Of a stretch of DNA of 22,198 nt, positions 1 to 8,117 are shown piece after piece. The DNA is taken from assembly GCA_049291395.1 (NCBI GenBank), contig JBATPJ010000006.1:1-22198 (forward strand), read 5' to 3'. The notes beneath the pieces are model-generated. The model worked only from the letters and a program-made list of their open reading frames with translations. It did no database searches and had not been told where the DNA came from. Made by a program: the position numbers and the translations under genes. Within the stretch, counting starts at the first letter, position 1, and each line of letters opens with the position of its first letter. The DNA comes from JAPUDQ01 sp049291395 (GTDB lineage Bacteria > Patescibacteriota > Saccharimonadia > Saccharimonadales > Saccharimonadaceae).

Positions 1-3
1 GAG

Positions 4-37
4 TCCTTACAAAGAATCTAGAGATTCTCTGCAAGGA
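4..37 (-). terminator. Long hairpin, possible terminator stem
   Basis: Positions 4-19 and 22-37 are complementary over 16 positions around a two-base centre. The two imperfect positions (9/32 and 12/29) become G-U pairs only in minus-strand RNA, so the structure fits a minus-strand transcript, downstream of the 80-aa membrane gene. The window ends before any U-tract could be seen, so termination is a guess; the hairpin itself is visible. Confidence 0.3.
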
Positions 38-144
38 GTGGATGGCAAGAGCCAACCATTCCTACCTGTTTAACAGCCCATTAACATTTCTACGGTTTAC
101 ACTTGTTCCGTGTTAGTTGACTGAACCACGCGAGACTATCGTCA

Positions 145-387
145 CTATTTTTGGAATTTTTTTATCTGATCGAAGACAAATTTACCGATAAGTGCCGGTG
201 AACTAAATTTGGTCATGTTCATAGCGAACTGATTGACATTTTCGACGGCGTTTTGCGCCGAACTAGTGACTTGTTTGATCTGACGAGTAACCTTGATAAG
301 CAGTATTGTGAGCACGATCGACAAGATCAGGAATACAGCCAGAAAGACTGAGAGGATGATGACTAAAATTTCAGCTGCATTTGACAT
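145..387 (-). CDS. Small single-pass membrane protein, unknown function
   Basis: This 80-aa protein has one strong hydrophobic helix at about residues 5-32, then a polar, probably helical tail rich in Gln, Asn and Lys (about 33-80). The layout resembles small DUF948/YtxG-like envelope or stress proteins, but no diagnostic motif is present and the likeness is one of architecture only. The ATG at 387 is supported by an AGGAG Shine-Dalgarno sequence about 10 nt upstream, and a TATACT -10 box lies at 431-436. It follows galU on the same strand after a 91-bp gap, so it probably has its own promoter. Function not recognised. Confidence 0.7.
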   Translation of the reverse strand: MSNAAEILVIILSVFLAVFLILSIVLTILLIKVTRQIKQVTSSAQNAVENVNQFAMNMTKFSSPALIGKFVFDQIKKFQK

Positions 388-430
388 AACTAGGGCTCCT
401 TTTTATCGTTGAACCAATTGTTCATTCATA

Positions 431-436
431 AGTATA
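431..436 (-). promoter_or_regulatory. -10 box of the 80-aa membrane gene
   Basis: TATACT on the minus strand, 43 nt before the ATG at 387, leaving room for a leader that carries the AGGAG ribosome site. No clear -35 hexamer is seen at 17-18 bp. Confidence 0.4.
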
Positions 437-478
437 CCACCCAACGCATATTCGGTCATAGTATCAGACGTGAGTAGC

Positions 479-1354
479 TCACTCCGCAAGGTATGATCGC
501 ATAAACGCTTTGACATCTTCGGCGTATTTTTCATGGTCGAGCACGTACTGGAGGTGAGCTAGGAAATAATTCTTAGGATCCCCAGTCGTCATCCACTTGC
601 CACGCGTGGTCTCAACGACGACATCACCTGACTCGGCCATCTTCGTGATGGCGTCGACTGTCCAGAGTTCGTTATCGAGCGTGACGCTCTCCGGCTTCAA
701 ATAATCAAATACTTCGGGAGTGAGGAGATAGCGACCATATGACGCCAGCGTCGACGGCGCTTGTTCGGCCGATGGCTTCTCGACGATTTGATCAAGCATA
801 TTACCATTTTTGAGTTTGATGATACCGTATTTGTTGACCTGTGAGGCATCGACTTCTTGGGCCATGATAACCGCTTTGGCCTCAGGATTTTGTCGATAGG
901 CTTCGATCATTGTTGCCGCATCAGAGCTACCAAAGACGATATCATCACTATAGAGCGCCAAAAACGGCTCGTCGACACGGATATAATTGCGCGCACTGAC
1001 GATCGGCGCACCATTACCATACGGCAGCGATGGATCTTGCTCGATAACGATAATTTTTGGGAAATCCAGCACCTGCTGGACGACTTCGTAGCGGTCTTCT
1101 TTGCCTTGGTCGGTCAGCTGCTTGCGAATCTTGTTGACGATATTGTTGAAATAATCCTCGTAAATTGGCTTCCCTTCAGTCGTCGCCACAATGATGATCT
1201 CAGTGATACCAGCCTGGATACATTCTTCGATGACCAGCTGCATGATCGGACGATTGCCGAGCGGCAACATGGCTTTTGGTATTGTCTTGGTGATCGGCAG
1301 GTAACGACTCGCAAACCCCGCATCCGTAATAATCGCTTTGGTTGGTAGTTTCAT
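479..1354 (-). CDS. galU: UTP-glucose-1-phosphate uridylyltransferase-like nucleotidyltransferase
   Basis: Transfers UMP from UTP to glucose 1-phosphate to give UDP-glucose, a donor for envelope glycans. The 291-aa length and N-terminal nucleotidyltransferase fold fit GalU. Visible landmarks are the K-A-I-I-T-D-A-G start, TIPKAMLPLGNRPIMQ (about residues 23-38), YGNGAPIVSA near 112 and the IVEKPS motif near 190. The usual G-x-G-T-R nucleotide loop reads G-F-A-S-R, a notable divergence, so another sugar nucleotidyltransferase specificity is possible. The ATG has a strong AGGAGGGGG site and begins 8 nt after the gatB stop, so it is co-transcribed with the gat genes. A 5-bp hairpin (470-482) spans its TGA stop. 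Confidence 0.8.
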   Translation of the reverse strand: MKLPTKAIITDAGFASRYLPITKTIPKAMLPLGNRPIMQLVIEECIQAGITEIIIVATTEGKPIYEDYFNNIVNKIRKQLTDQGKEDRYEVVQQVLDFPKIIVIEQDPSLPYGNGAPIVSARNYIRVDEPFLALYSDDIVFGSSDAATMIEAYRQNPEAKAVIMAQEVDASQVNKYGIIKLKNGNMLDQIVEKPSAEQAPSTLASYGRYLLTPEVFDYLKPESVTLDNELWTVDAITKMAESGDVVVETTRGKWMTTGDPKNYFLAHLQYVLDHEKYAEDVKAFMRSYLAE

Positions 1355-1362
1355 GCCCCCTC

Positions 1363-2823
1363 CTATAGTTTTTGACGAATTAGTTTTTGTGCGAGACCCG
1401 GGTTGGCCTTGCCGGATGATTTCTTCATGATCTGACCGACGAGGAAGCCGATGGCCCGTTCGTTGCCCGCTCTCAGGTCATCAATCGATTGTTTATTGGC
1501 GGGATCGTTCATGATCTCATCGACGATCGCTTCAATGGCGCTCTCGTCGCTCATCTGCAGCAAGTTTTTCTGTTCGGCAATACGGCGGGGTGACTCAGTA
1601 CCGTGCAGCATAGCCACGAATATCTCTTTGGCGGCAGTTGAATTGATCTCGCCCGCATCCACCATGGACGTCAGCTCGACAAAATATTCGTCTGGGGCAA
1701 CGGTGCTATCTACTGTATCGGTCGACGCATCAGCATCGATATCTTCGCTGGCGCTCATCGCAAACCACAGCGCTGTCCGCCTTGCAGCGCTCGCGCCAGC
1801 AGTTTCATAGAGTCGCTGGACAAGCGCGCTGGTGCCGCGCGATGACAGCAGCGCCATCACGACAGTACTATCAAGTTCAAGTTCCCGCCACGCATGTCGA
1901 TAGTGATCAGGAAGCGCCGGCATCACCGCTTTTGCAGACTCGATGCGACTCTCGTCGATACGGACAGGCGGTAGATCGGCGTCCGGGAAATAGCGATAGT
2001 CATGAGCGTTTTCTTTACTGCGCTGCGAGAACGTCTTTTGTTTCGCCTCATCCCAGCCACGAGTCTCCTGGACGATCGCTTCGCCCTTTTCGAGCTGCTC
2101 AATCTGACGGTTCACTTCGTATTCGGCAGCGCGTTCGACGGATTTAAATGAGTTTAGATTCTTCGTCTCAGTCCGCGTACCAAGCTCATCCGTCGTACTG
2201 ACCGACACATTGATATCAAAGCGCATATTGCCGTGATAGAGATCACCATCGGTGACGTCGGCGTAGGTCATGAGTAGATAGAGTTCCTGGGCGTAGGCTT
2301 TGGCTTCAGCTGGGCTATGCATATCGGGCTCGGACACAATCTCGATGAGCGGCGTACCAGCACGGTTGAGATCGACTAAGCTATAATCCTTGCCCGCTGG
2401 ATGCGTCAGCTTACCGGCGTCGGCTTCGAGGTGCGCATGATGGATCCTGACAGTTTTTTCAGTGCCATCCGGTAGTGCGAAGTGGACACTTCCTTGCAAG
2501 ATAATTGGCTCCGCTAGCTGCGTGATCTGATAGCCGAGTGGCAAATCAGGATAAAAATAATGCTTGCGTTCAAACCGACTGAGCGGTGCGATCTCGGCGT
2601 TCAGCGCTAGGCCGGCCCTGATCGCCAGCGTGACAGCTTCAGCATTGAGCACCGGAAGTGTGCCCGGCAAACCAAAGCACAGAGGGCTCACCGTTGTATT
2701 GGGCTTTTTGCCGCGAGCATCGTTATCGGCACCGCTAAAAAGCTTGGTCTTCGTCTTCAGCTGGACATGACATTCGATACCGATTGTCGTCGTGTATTTG
2801 GCGCGGATATCAGACGTGATCAT
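1363..2823 (-). CDS. gatB: Asp-tRNA(Asn)/Glu-tRNA(Gln) amidotransferase subunit B
   Basis: GatB binds the mischarged tRNA and carries the kinase and transamidase site that receives ammonia from GatA, converting Glu-tRNA(Gln) or Asp-tRNA(Asn) to the correct amide form in the cytoplasm. The 486-aa length is normal. The start T-T-I-G-I-E-C-H-V-Q-L-K-T-K-T-K-L-F is the GatB cradle-domain signature, followed by CFGLPGTLPVLN (about 49-60) and HYFYPDLPLGYQITQ (near 88-102). The C-terminal tail ending in SSGKANPGLAQKLI is the YqeY-like tRNA-binding domain. Some cysteines common in Zn-binding GatB proteins are missing (FSGADNDARG). The ATG overlaps the stop of the upstream gene as ATGA, indicating coupled translation. 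Confidence 0.95.
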   Translation of the reverse strand: MITSDIRAKYTTTIGIECHVQLKTKTKLFSGADNDARGKKPNTTVSPLCFGLPGTLPVLNAEAVTLAIRAGLALNAEIAPLSRFERKHYFYPDLPLGYQITQLAEPIILQGSVHFALPDGTEKTVRIHHAHLEADAGKLTHPAGKDYSLVDLNRAGTPLIEIVSEPDMHSPAEAKAYAQELYLLMTYADVTDGDLYHGNMRFDINVSVSTTDELGTRTETKNLNSFKSVERAAEYEVNRQIEQLEKGEAIVQETRGWDEAKQKTFSQRSKENAHDYRYFPDADLPPVRIDESRIESAKAVMPALPDHYRHAWRELELDSTVVMALLSSRGTSALVQRLYETAGASAARRTALWFAMSASEDIDADASTDTVDSTVAPDEYFVELTSMVDAGEINSTAAKEIFVAMLHGTESPRRIAEQKNLLQMSDESAIEAIVDEIMNDPANKQSIDDLRAGNERAIGFLVGQIMKKSSGKANPGLAQKLIRQKL

Positions 2824-3236
2824 ATAGCCCCCAGATCGCGCAGTGCGCGTTTGAAGCTCACCAGTGCTTGCCGTGTCAGCCTCGGGTTGATAGCCACCTT
2901 GTCTTCATGCGCGATACGGTTGCGGAGTTTATGGGCAGCCCAAACTGCATCTCGTTTGGTAAATGATGTCTTGGCGTTTTTCATTCGTTCACCCATCGTT
3001 TCACCGGCAAATCCGCTTTCGCGAAGAGCCCTATCAAGTAGTTTGTCGGCCTGGAATATCGCAAACTGTTGCGAGGCAGCATCGGATCGTACTGAGCCTT
3101 CGATCGACAACCATTCTTTTTGATACGTCACTTTATCGAGCTGGCTTTTACCGCGTCGCCCAAAGCTAATGATCATCAGTAGCCCGATGCCGACGACGAT
3201 GAGCCCAACGAACATCACCGCTATCATATTATCCAT
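2820..3236 (-). CDS. Membrane-anchored HEPN-like protein between gatA and gatB
   Basis: Predicted 138 aa from the ATG at 3236, chosen because GGGAGG lies about 6 nt upstream; an upstream in-frame ATG at 3296 would lie 68 bases inside gatA and would put a charged stretch before the membrane helix. Residues 4-24 form one transmembrane helix, with basic residues (GRRGK) just after it. The remainder is helical and ends with KLRNRIAHE (103-111). R105 to H110 gives the R-x4-H pattern, with polar residue after Arg, typical of HEPN domains, which are often RNases or toxin partners. It overlaps gatA by 8 bp and gatB by 4 bp (ATGA). The HEPN assignment is by motif only and the function is unknown. Confidence 0.75.
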   Translation of the reverse strand: MDNMIAVMFVGLIVVGIGLLMIISFGRRGKSQLDKVTYQKEWLSIEGSVRSDAASQQFAIFQADKLLDRALRESGFAGETMGERMKNAKTSFTKRDAVWAAHKLRNRIAHEDKVAINPRLTRQALVSFKRALRDLGAI

Positions 3237-4626
3237 TGCATGCCTCCCATATCTTCGCGGCCCGTAACATATCATAATCCTGTCGGTATGGCGCACTCAC
3301 CTGCAGACCAACCGGTAGCCCTGCTGCAGTATTGCCAACTGGCACACTGATCGCAGGCAGTCCTGCGAGGCTTGCTGGCACTGTCATGATATCCGCAAGA
3401 TACATCTGCAACGGGTCATTGATATTTTCACCGAGCTTAAATGCTGGCGTCGGTGCGACCGGGCCAAGCAATACATCGCAGGTTTCAAACGCTTTTTTGT
3501 AGTCATTGATGATAATCGTACGAACAGTCTGAGCCTTCTTGTAATACGCATCATAGTAGCCACTCGACAGGACGTAATTGCCGATCAAAATACGGCGTTT
3601 GTTCTCATCCATGAAGCCAGCCGTCCGGCTATTTGCATAAACTTCACTGAGGTCACGGCCCGTTACGCTCGTGCCGTATTTGATCCCGTCATAGCGAGCG
3701 AGATTTGACGTCAGCTCAGCAGGCACAACGATATAGTACACGGCAAGCGCGTATGATAGCGATGGCAACGAAACAAATTTGATAGTGTGTCCGGCCTTCT
3801 TGGCGTGTTCGATCGCGAACTCGATGCGTTCACGAACTTCAGGGTCGACACCGTCACCCATCGCCTCTTCGATAACGCCAATCGTCAGTGGTTTCTGGGC
3901 AGCGCCTGCGTCAACCTCATCGATCGATATCGTCGTGCTGTCGTTGTCATCAACGCCTTTTATACAGTCCAGAACCAGCTGGATGTCATCGATCGTTGTA
4001 GCAAGTGGCCCGACGACGTCTGTACTGCTCGCCATCGCAACGACACCATATCGACTAACAGAGCCATAGGTCGGCTTGAGACCATAGATACCGTTATAAC
4101 TAGCTGGCTGACGGATAGAACCACCGGTGTCTGAGCCGAGTGCAAACGGCACGATACCCGATGCTACCGCGACCGCCGAACCGCCAGAGCTACCGCCGGC
4201 GACACGCTCGGCGTCAGCAATGTTTTTGGTCGGACCAAAGTATGAGTTCTCGGTACTGCCGCCATGCGCGAAGGCATCGAGATTTGTCTTGCCGATACAT
4301 ATCGCTCCCTCTGCCTCGAGTCGTTCGATCACCGTAGCTTGATAGGGCGCATCAAAATTCTCCAGCATATGAGCGCTGGCAGTTGTCCGACTATCAAACG
4401 TCAAGATATTGTCTTTGGCCAGAAACGGTACCCCGGCAAGACGTCCAACTTCGTCATGATCAGCACGCTGCTTATCGATCGCATCAGCTCGCTCAAGCGC
4501 GCGACGTTCGATGACACTAAGTACGGCATTGTACGGGTCGGCTTTGGCTCGTTCGATCGCCTCACTGACGACCTGCCGAACAGTTTTGCCGGCCGCAAGC
4601 TCAGCTTTGATATCAGCAATCGTCAT
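3229..4626 (-). CDS. gatA: Asp-tRNA(Asn)/Glu-tRNA(Gln) amidotransferase subunit A
   Basis: GatA is the amidase that releases ammonia from glutamine or asparagine and channels it to GatB. The amidase signature is clear: catalytic Lys71 in FLAKDNI, the cis-Ser at 146 in GGSSGGSA (144-151), and the nucleophile Ser170 in GSDTGGSIRQPA. These correspond to Lys79, Ser154 and Ser178 of the Staphylococcus enzyme with a constant offset of 8. The 465-aa length is slightly short of the usual 480-490 but appears complete. Its ATG overlaps the gatC stop as ATGA. It is transcribed with gatC and gatB. Confidence 0.96.
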   Translation of the reverse strand: MTIADIKAELAAGKTVRQVVSEAIERAKADPYNAVLSVIERRALERADAIDKQRADHDEVGRLAGVPFLAKDNILTFDSRTTASAHMLENFDAPYQATVIERLEAEGAICIGKTNLDAFAHGGSTENSYFGPTKNIADAERVAGGSSGGSAVAVASGIVPFALGSDTGGSIRQPASYNGIYGLKPTYGSVSRYGVVAMASSTDVVGPLATTIDDIQLVLDCIKGVDDNDSTTISIDEVDAGAAQKPLTIGVIEEAMGDGVDPEVRERIEFAIEHAKKAGHTIKFVSLPSLSYALAVYYIVVPAELTSNLARYDGIKYGTSVTGRDLSEVYANSRTAGFMDENKRRILIGNYVLSSGYYDAYYKKAQTVRTIIINDYKKAFETCDVLLGPVAPTPAFKLGENINDPLQMYLADIMTVPASLAGLPAISVPVGNTAAGLPVGLQVSAPYRQDYDMLRAAKIWEACNG

Positions 4627-4913
4627 AGGACCCTCTTGACTTTGATATGGCCGTTTTCGGTCTCTGGCGCGTTTTTGAGTAACTCATCACGCGTGACATG
4701 ATAGTCTTTGATCTCATCCGGACGTGTAATATTTTCTCGATCAGTCACCTGATAGGTCGGCAATATCCCCGTAGTATCAACCTCATCAAGCAGAGTTACG
4801 TAGCCAAGTATCTCCTCGAGCTGCTGGCGCAATGATTCGGCCTCATCGTCACTGACGGCGAGTGCCGACAGCTGCGCAAGACGTTTGACATCATTAAGAC
4901 TAATGGAGCTCAT
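4623..4913 (-). CDS. gatC: Asp-tRNA(Asn)/Glu-tRNA(Gln) amidotransferase subunit C
   Basis: The 96-aa protein has the GatC pattern: N-terminal helices (DVKRLAQLSALAVSDDEAES, residues 8-27), a second helix LEEILGYVTLLDEVDT, then an extended segment TRPDEIKDYHVTRDELLKNAPE that wraps the GatA-GatB interface. GatC stabilises the complex and has no catalytic residues. It is the first gene of gatCA-x-B-galU. The TATAAT box at 4922-4927 sits only 8 nt before the ATG and no good Shine-Dalgarno site is present, so the mRNA is probably leaderless or nearly so. Confidence 0.95.
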   Translation of the reverse strand: MSSISLNDVKRLAQLSALAVSDDEAESLRQQLEEILGYVTLLDEVDTTGILPTYQVTDRENITRPDEIKDYHVTRDELLKNAPETENGHIKVKRVL

Positions 4914-4921
4914 TTGTACCT

Positions 4922-4927
4922 ATTATA
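4922..4927 (-). promoter_or_regulatory. Consensus -10 box of the gatC operon
   Basis: Perfect TATAAT on the minus strand with 8 nt to the gatC ATG, so the expected RNA start falls within about 2 nt of the start codon. The region at 17-18 bp upstream is AT-rich without a clear TTGACA. Confidence 0.6.
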
Positions 4928-4950
4928 TCAGATCGATTGTTCGATAATTA

Positions 4951-6030
4951 TTAATACATCGAAGAATCTGATGTATCGGAGTTGAGATAATCTTTGTAGT
5001 CGTACTGATACATGTCCGCATAGCTAGCGACAAGCTTAAAACATTTTTCACCCGTGCCATGTGATGAGAAGCTCGGATACATCGAGTACTCAGGACCATA
5101 CGAAGCTGATGACGCCTCATAGCCATATGACTTCGCCGTATCTGTCGCAAAGGTAGCGCATAGTTGATATCGCGAATCGTTTTCTTTGACGTAGCGGTAC
5201 TTGGACAGTCGATCTTTGGTCTCCGACTTGAGCCCCTGCAAAGAATTGAGCGAATCTGGCAATTGCTCCTTATCGCTATAGTATGACTGGACTTCACTGC
5301 TGATTGCCGAGAGATCCTCAACTGCTTTTTGGTCACGATCACTGCCTTGTATCGTCGCGACCGAAACGCTCAGTAACGCTACAGTCACAATCATGCTGAT
5401 GCTCGCGAGAACGATCATAAATACTTTGCGTGACGGTTTAGTTCGTCGGCTATAGGCTAGCAGGAAGCCTGCAGTAATAACGATAGCGATGAGACTTGGT
5501 ACGATCACTCGTAGCGCGGTATCTCCGGCCTGGTCATCGATCCCGATCGCCATGCGGATCAGTGCATACACGACAGTGAAGAACAGTCCAGCGATCATCA
5601 CGATGACATTGAAGATATATAACCCCACGATGAGCTTGTGCACAAATCGCTTCTCAGATGCCGGATTGCGATCGGCTTCTCGACGGGAGCGGACGTAGAA
5701 AAAGAGCGTCAACGGAAGCCACACGATCATCATCGCCGTGATCCACAGAGAGAACTCACCCATAAATTGCTGGGCCATCGGATTTTCGATACCGATCCAA
5801 TAGTTTATCAGCGCAAACACACCATAGGTAACAACCCCTAGCGTTACGAGTAACCCGACAACAGACAGCGCCAGCTCAAGACCATACAAAGACATGCCGT
5901 TTAGAACACGGTTCACCCATTGGGCGGCTGGTTTTGCAGGAGTTTCCTTCATCGTACTCCCCCCGAATTGCGTATTCCCTGCGTCGCTGGACGACGGCGT
6001 ACTTGCTGACGGTTGATTGATGGGATCCAT
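4951..6030 (-). CDS. Five-helix membrane protein with pseudopilin-like C-terminal domain
   Basis: Predicted 359 aa. A Pro/Ser/Thr-rich N-terminus (1-35) precedes four hydrophobic helices (about 50-77, 94-112, 132-158, 173-193), a spacing like DUF5671 membrane modules, and a fifth helix (203-224). Residues 228-359 look soluble. Their start, DRDQKAVEDLSAISSEVQSY followed by a KEQLPDSL turn, resembles the segment after the helix of type II/IV pseudopilins, and Cys291 and Cys330 could form a disulfide outside the cell. The tail is Tyr/Ser/Asp-rich. The ATG has AGGAG about 9 nt upstream. It lies 57 bp after uvrB with a 13-bp palindrome in the gap. Function unknown; both domain likenesses are by eye. 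Confidence 0.75.
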   Translation of the reverse strand: MDPINQPSASTPSSSDAGNTQFGGSTMKETPAKPAAQWVNRVLNGMSLYGLELALSVVGLLVTLGVVTYGVFALINYWIGIENPMAQQFMGEFSLWITAMMIVWLPLTLFFYVRSRREADRNPASEKRFVHKLIVGLYIFNVIVMIAGLFFTVVYALIRMAIGIDDQAGDTALRVIVPSLIAIVITAGFLLAYSRRTKPSRKVFMIVLASISMIVTVALLSVSVATIQGSDRDQKAVEDLSAISSEVQSYYSDKEQLPDSLNSLQGLKSETKDRLSKYRYVKENDSRYQLCATFATDTAKSYGYEASSASYGPEYSMYPSFSSHGTGEKCFKLVASYADMYQYDYKDYLNSDTSDSSMY

Positions 6031-6054
6031 GTGTGGTATCTCCTCTTATGCTTA

Positions 6055-6067
6055 TACACTTAGTGTA
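6055..6067. promoter_or_regulatory. 13-bp palindrome between uvrB and the membrane gene
   Basis: TACACT-T-AGTGTA is a perfect 6+6 inverted repeat 25 nt before the downstream ATG. It could be an operator overlapping a TATAAG -10-like box (6051-6056, minus). No regulator is known, so this is only a candidate site. Confidence 0.3.
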
Positions 6068-6087
6068 CTACGTTTCTCAGGAAAACA

Positions 6088-8058
6088 TCATAGTGACGAT
6101 TTGATTTCGTTGATCAGATCACGCAGCTCTGCAGCTTTTTCAAACTCGAGGTTGGCAGCGGCGAGTTCCATCTGTCCACTTAGCTCGCGCACCAGATGAG
6201 GATACTCGTCCTTCGGGATCTTTTTGAGGTTGATCTTGTCTTTTTTGTCGCCTTCTTTTTGCGGGATAATAGACCGCAGACCTTCATCGACGGCTTTGTT
6301 GATGCTATGCGGTGTGATGCCATGATCAGTGTTGTAGGCTTCCTGGATGGCGCGGCGGCGATTGGTCTCGCCGATCGCTCGCGTCATCGAGTCGGTCATG
6401 ACATCGGCATACATGATGACCTGGCCGCGCTCGTGACGTGCTGCCCGACCGATGGTTTGGATGAGCGCCTGACTGGAGCGCAAGAAGCCTTCTTTGTCAG
6501 CGTCCATGATCGCTACCAGGCTAACCTCAGGTAGATCAAGCCCCTCGCGTAGCAGATTGATCCCGATCAGCACATCGTAAACTCCGAGACGAAGATCGCG
6601 GAGGATATCACCCCGCTCCAGCGTATCGACATCACTATGGATATAGGCAGTCTTGATATTGAGCTCGATGAGATAGGCGCTCAGGTCCTCGGCCATGCGC
6701 TTGGTCAGCGTCGTCACGAGCACGCGTTCGCGCCGTTCGATGTGATCTTTGATCTCATCGAGCAGATTATCGATCTGCCCTTCACTTGGTCGGACATCGA
6801 TCTGCGGGTCGAGAAGTCCCGTCGGACGGATCACCTGCTGAGCCGGCGCTGGCGTCCTGGAGAGTTCGTACGGCCCAGGTGTCGCCGAGACATAGATGAC
6901 GTCGTGCATGTGTTTTTCAAATTCCGTAAAGGTCAGCGGCCGGTTATCAAGCGCACTCGGCATACGAAAACCATGCTCGACAAGCACTTCTTTGCGAGCT
7001 CGATCACCGTTATACATCCCCCTCACCTGCGGAATCGTCATATGGCTCTCATCGATCAGCAGTAGATAATCATCGGGGAAATAATCCATCAAGGTCGCGG
7101 GTTGCTCCCCTGGCTCGCGGTTAGTAAGGTAACGGCTGTAGTTCTCGATACCCTTCACGAAGCCTGTTTCTTGCAGCATCTCGAGATCGTATTTAGTGCG
7201 TTGCTGGAGTCGCTGCGCCTCGAGCAATTTGTTGTTTTTCTCAAACCACGCTAGTCGGTCATCAAGCTCAGCCTTGATAGCGCCCATCGCTTTTTCAAGC
7301 TTGTGCTTCGGCGTGACGTAGTGTGAGCCTGGGAAAATCTTGACTTCCTCCGGCTCCGCTACGACTTCACCGGTTAGTGGATTGATGACCGTCAGTCGCT
7401 CGACTTCATCACCAAAAAACTCGATCCGATAGGCGTCCTCACCGCCGCTCGGTATGACGTCGACGGTGTCACCCCGCACCCGAAACGTACTGCGATGAAA
7501 ATCAATATCGTTGCGCTGGTACTGGATGTCCGTCAGGTGTCGCAGCAACTTATCACGTTTGCGCTGTTCGCCGCGTCGCACCGTCAGTGCCATATCACCA
7601 TAGTCTTCGACCGAGCCGATGCCGTAGATACAGCTGACACTGGCCACGATGATGACGTCACGTCGCGATAGCAGTGCCGCCGTAGCCGCATGGCGCAGCC
7701 GATCAATCTCTTCGTTGATAGCCGAGTCTTTCTCGATATAGGTATCGCTACTCGCGATATAGGCTTCCGGCTGATAATAGTCAAAGTAGCTGACAAAATA
7801 ATGCACTTCATTGTCCGGAAAAAATGCTTTGAACTCTGAGAAAAGCTGCGCAGCGAGCGTCTTGTTGTGCGCCAGTATCAGCGTCGGTACGCCGCGGTTG
7901 GCGATGATATTTGCCATCGTAAACGTCTTGCCGCTCCCGGTCACGCCAAGTAGCGTCTGCTCGTGCTGGCCCTGCTCGAGTCCCGAGATCAACGATGCAA
8001 TCGCCGTTGGCTGGTCGCCAGTTGGCTGGTAATCACTCTGCAAACGAAATTCTGTCAT
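6088..8058 (-). CDS. uvrB: Excinuclease ABC subunit B
   Basis: UvrB is the damage-verifying helicase-like subunit of nucleotide excision repair; it is loaded by UvrA and recruits UvrC. The 656-aa length is typical. Visible are Walker A GVTGSGKT (38-45), the strand-separating beta-hairpin region YYQPEAYI to EKDSAINEEIDR (94-120), the Walker B-like LLLIDESHMT, the helicase motif IGRAARHERG, and a C-terminal UVR helix pair (about 622-656) that binds UvrC. The ATG at 8058 is preceded by a TACAAT -10 box only 6 nt away and no ribosome site, suggesting a leaderless mRNA. No uvrA or uvrC is in the window. It is divergent from the LOG-family gene. Confidence 0.97.
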   Translation of the reverse strand: MTEFRLQSDYQPTGDQPTAIASLISGLEQGQHEQTLLGVTGSGKTFTMANIIANRGVPTLILAHNKTLAAQLFSEFKAFFPDNEVHYFVSYFDYYQPEAYIASSDTYIEKDSAINEEIDRLRHAATAALLSRRDVIIVASVSCIYGIGSVEDYGDMALTVRRGEQRKRDKLLRHLTDIQYQRNDIDFHRSTFRVRGDTVDVIPSGGEDAYRIEFFGDEVERLTVINPLTGEVVAEPEEVKIFPGSHYVTPKHKLEKAMGAIKAELDDRLAWFEKNNKLLEAQRLQQRTKYDLEMLQETGFVKGIENYSRYLTNREPGEQPATLMDYFPDDYLLLIDESHMTIPQVRGMYNGDRARKEVLVEHGFRMPSALDNRPLTFTEFEKHMHDVIYVSATPGPYELSRTPAPAQQVIRPTGLLDPQIDVRPSEGQIDNLLDEIKDHIERRERVLVTTLTKRMAEDLSAYLIELNIKTAYIHSDVDTLERGDILRDLRLGVYDVLIGINLLREGLDLPEVSLVAIMDADKEGFLRSSQALIQTIGRAARHERGQVIMYADVMTDSMTRAIGETNRRRAIQEAYNTDHGITPHSINKAVDEGLRSIIPQKEGDKKDKINLKKIPKDEYPHLVRELSGQMELAAANLEFEKAAELRDLINEIKSSL

Positions 8059-8064
8059 GTACTT

Positions 8065-8070
8065 ATTGTA
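8065..8070 (-). promoter_or_regulatory. -10 box of uvrB
   Basis: TACAAT on the minus strand, 6 nt before the uvrB ATG; the expected transcription start coincides with the start codon. No -35 consensus is apparent. Confidence 0.5.
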
Positions 8071-8102
8071 TCAGTTTGCTTTATGGACTATTACTAATAC
8101 GT

Positions 8103-8108
8103 TATACT
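8103..8108 (+). promoter_or_regulatory. -10 box of the LOG-family gene
   Basis: TATACT, 9 nt before the ATG at 8118. A weak -35-like TTTATG sits 17 bp upstream (8080-8085). It is divergent from the uvrB promoter within 60 bp. Confidence 0.5.
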
Positions 8109-8117
8109 TATGCCTAT

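Noticed and set aside
39..144. Possible tmRNA 3' end or tRNA-like fold on the minus strand
   Set aside because: A GGAATGG...CCATCC pairing resembles a T-arm, but the loop lacks TTCRANY, no CCA or matching 5' end exists, and a good protein gene occupies the needed upstream space.
857..1348. Long open frame antisense to galU (163 codons)
   Set aside because: It is the shadow of the galU frame, with no start signals and no recognisable domain.
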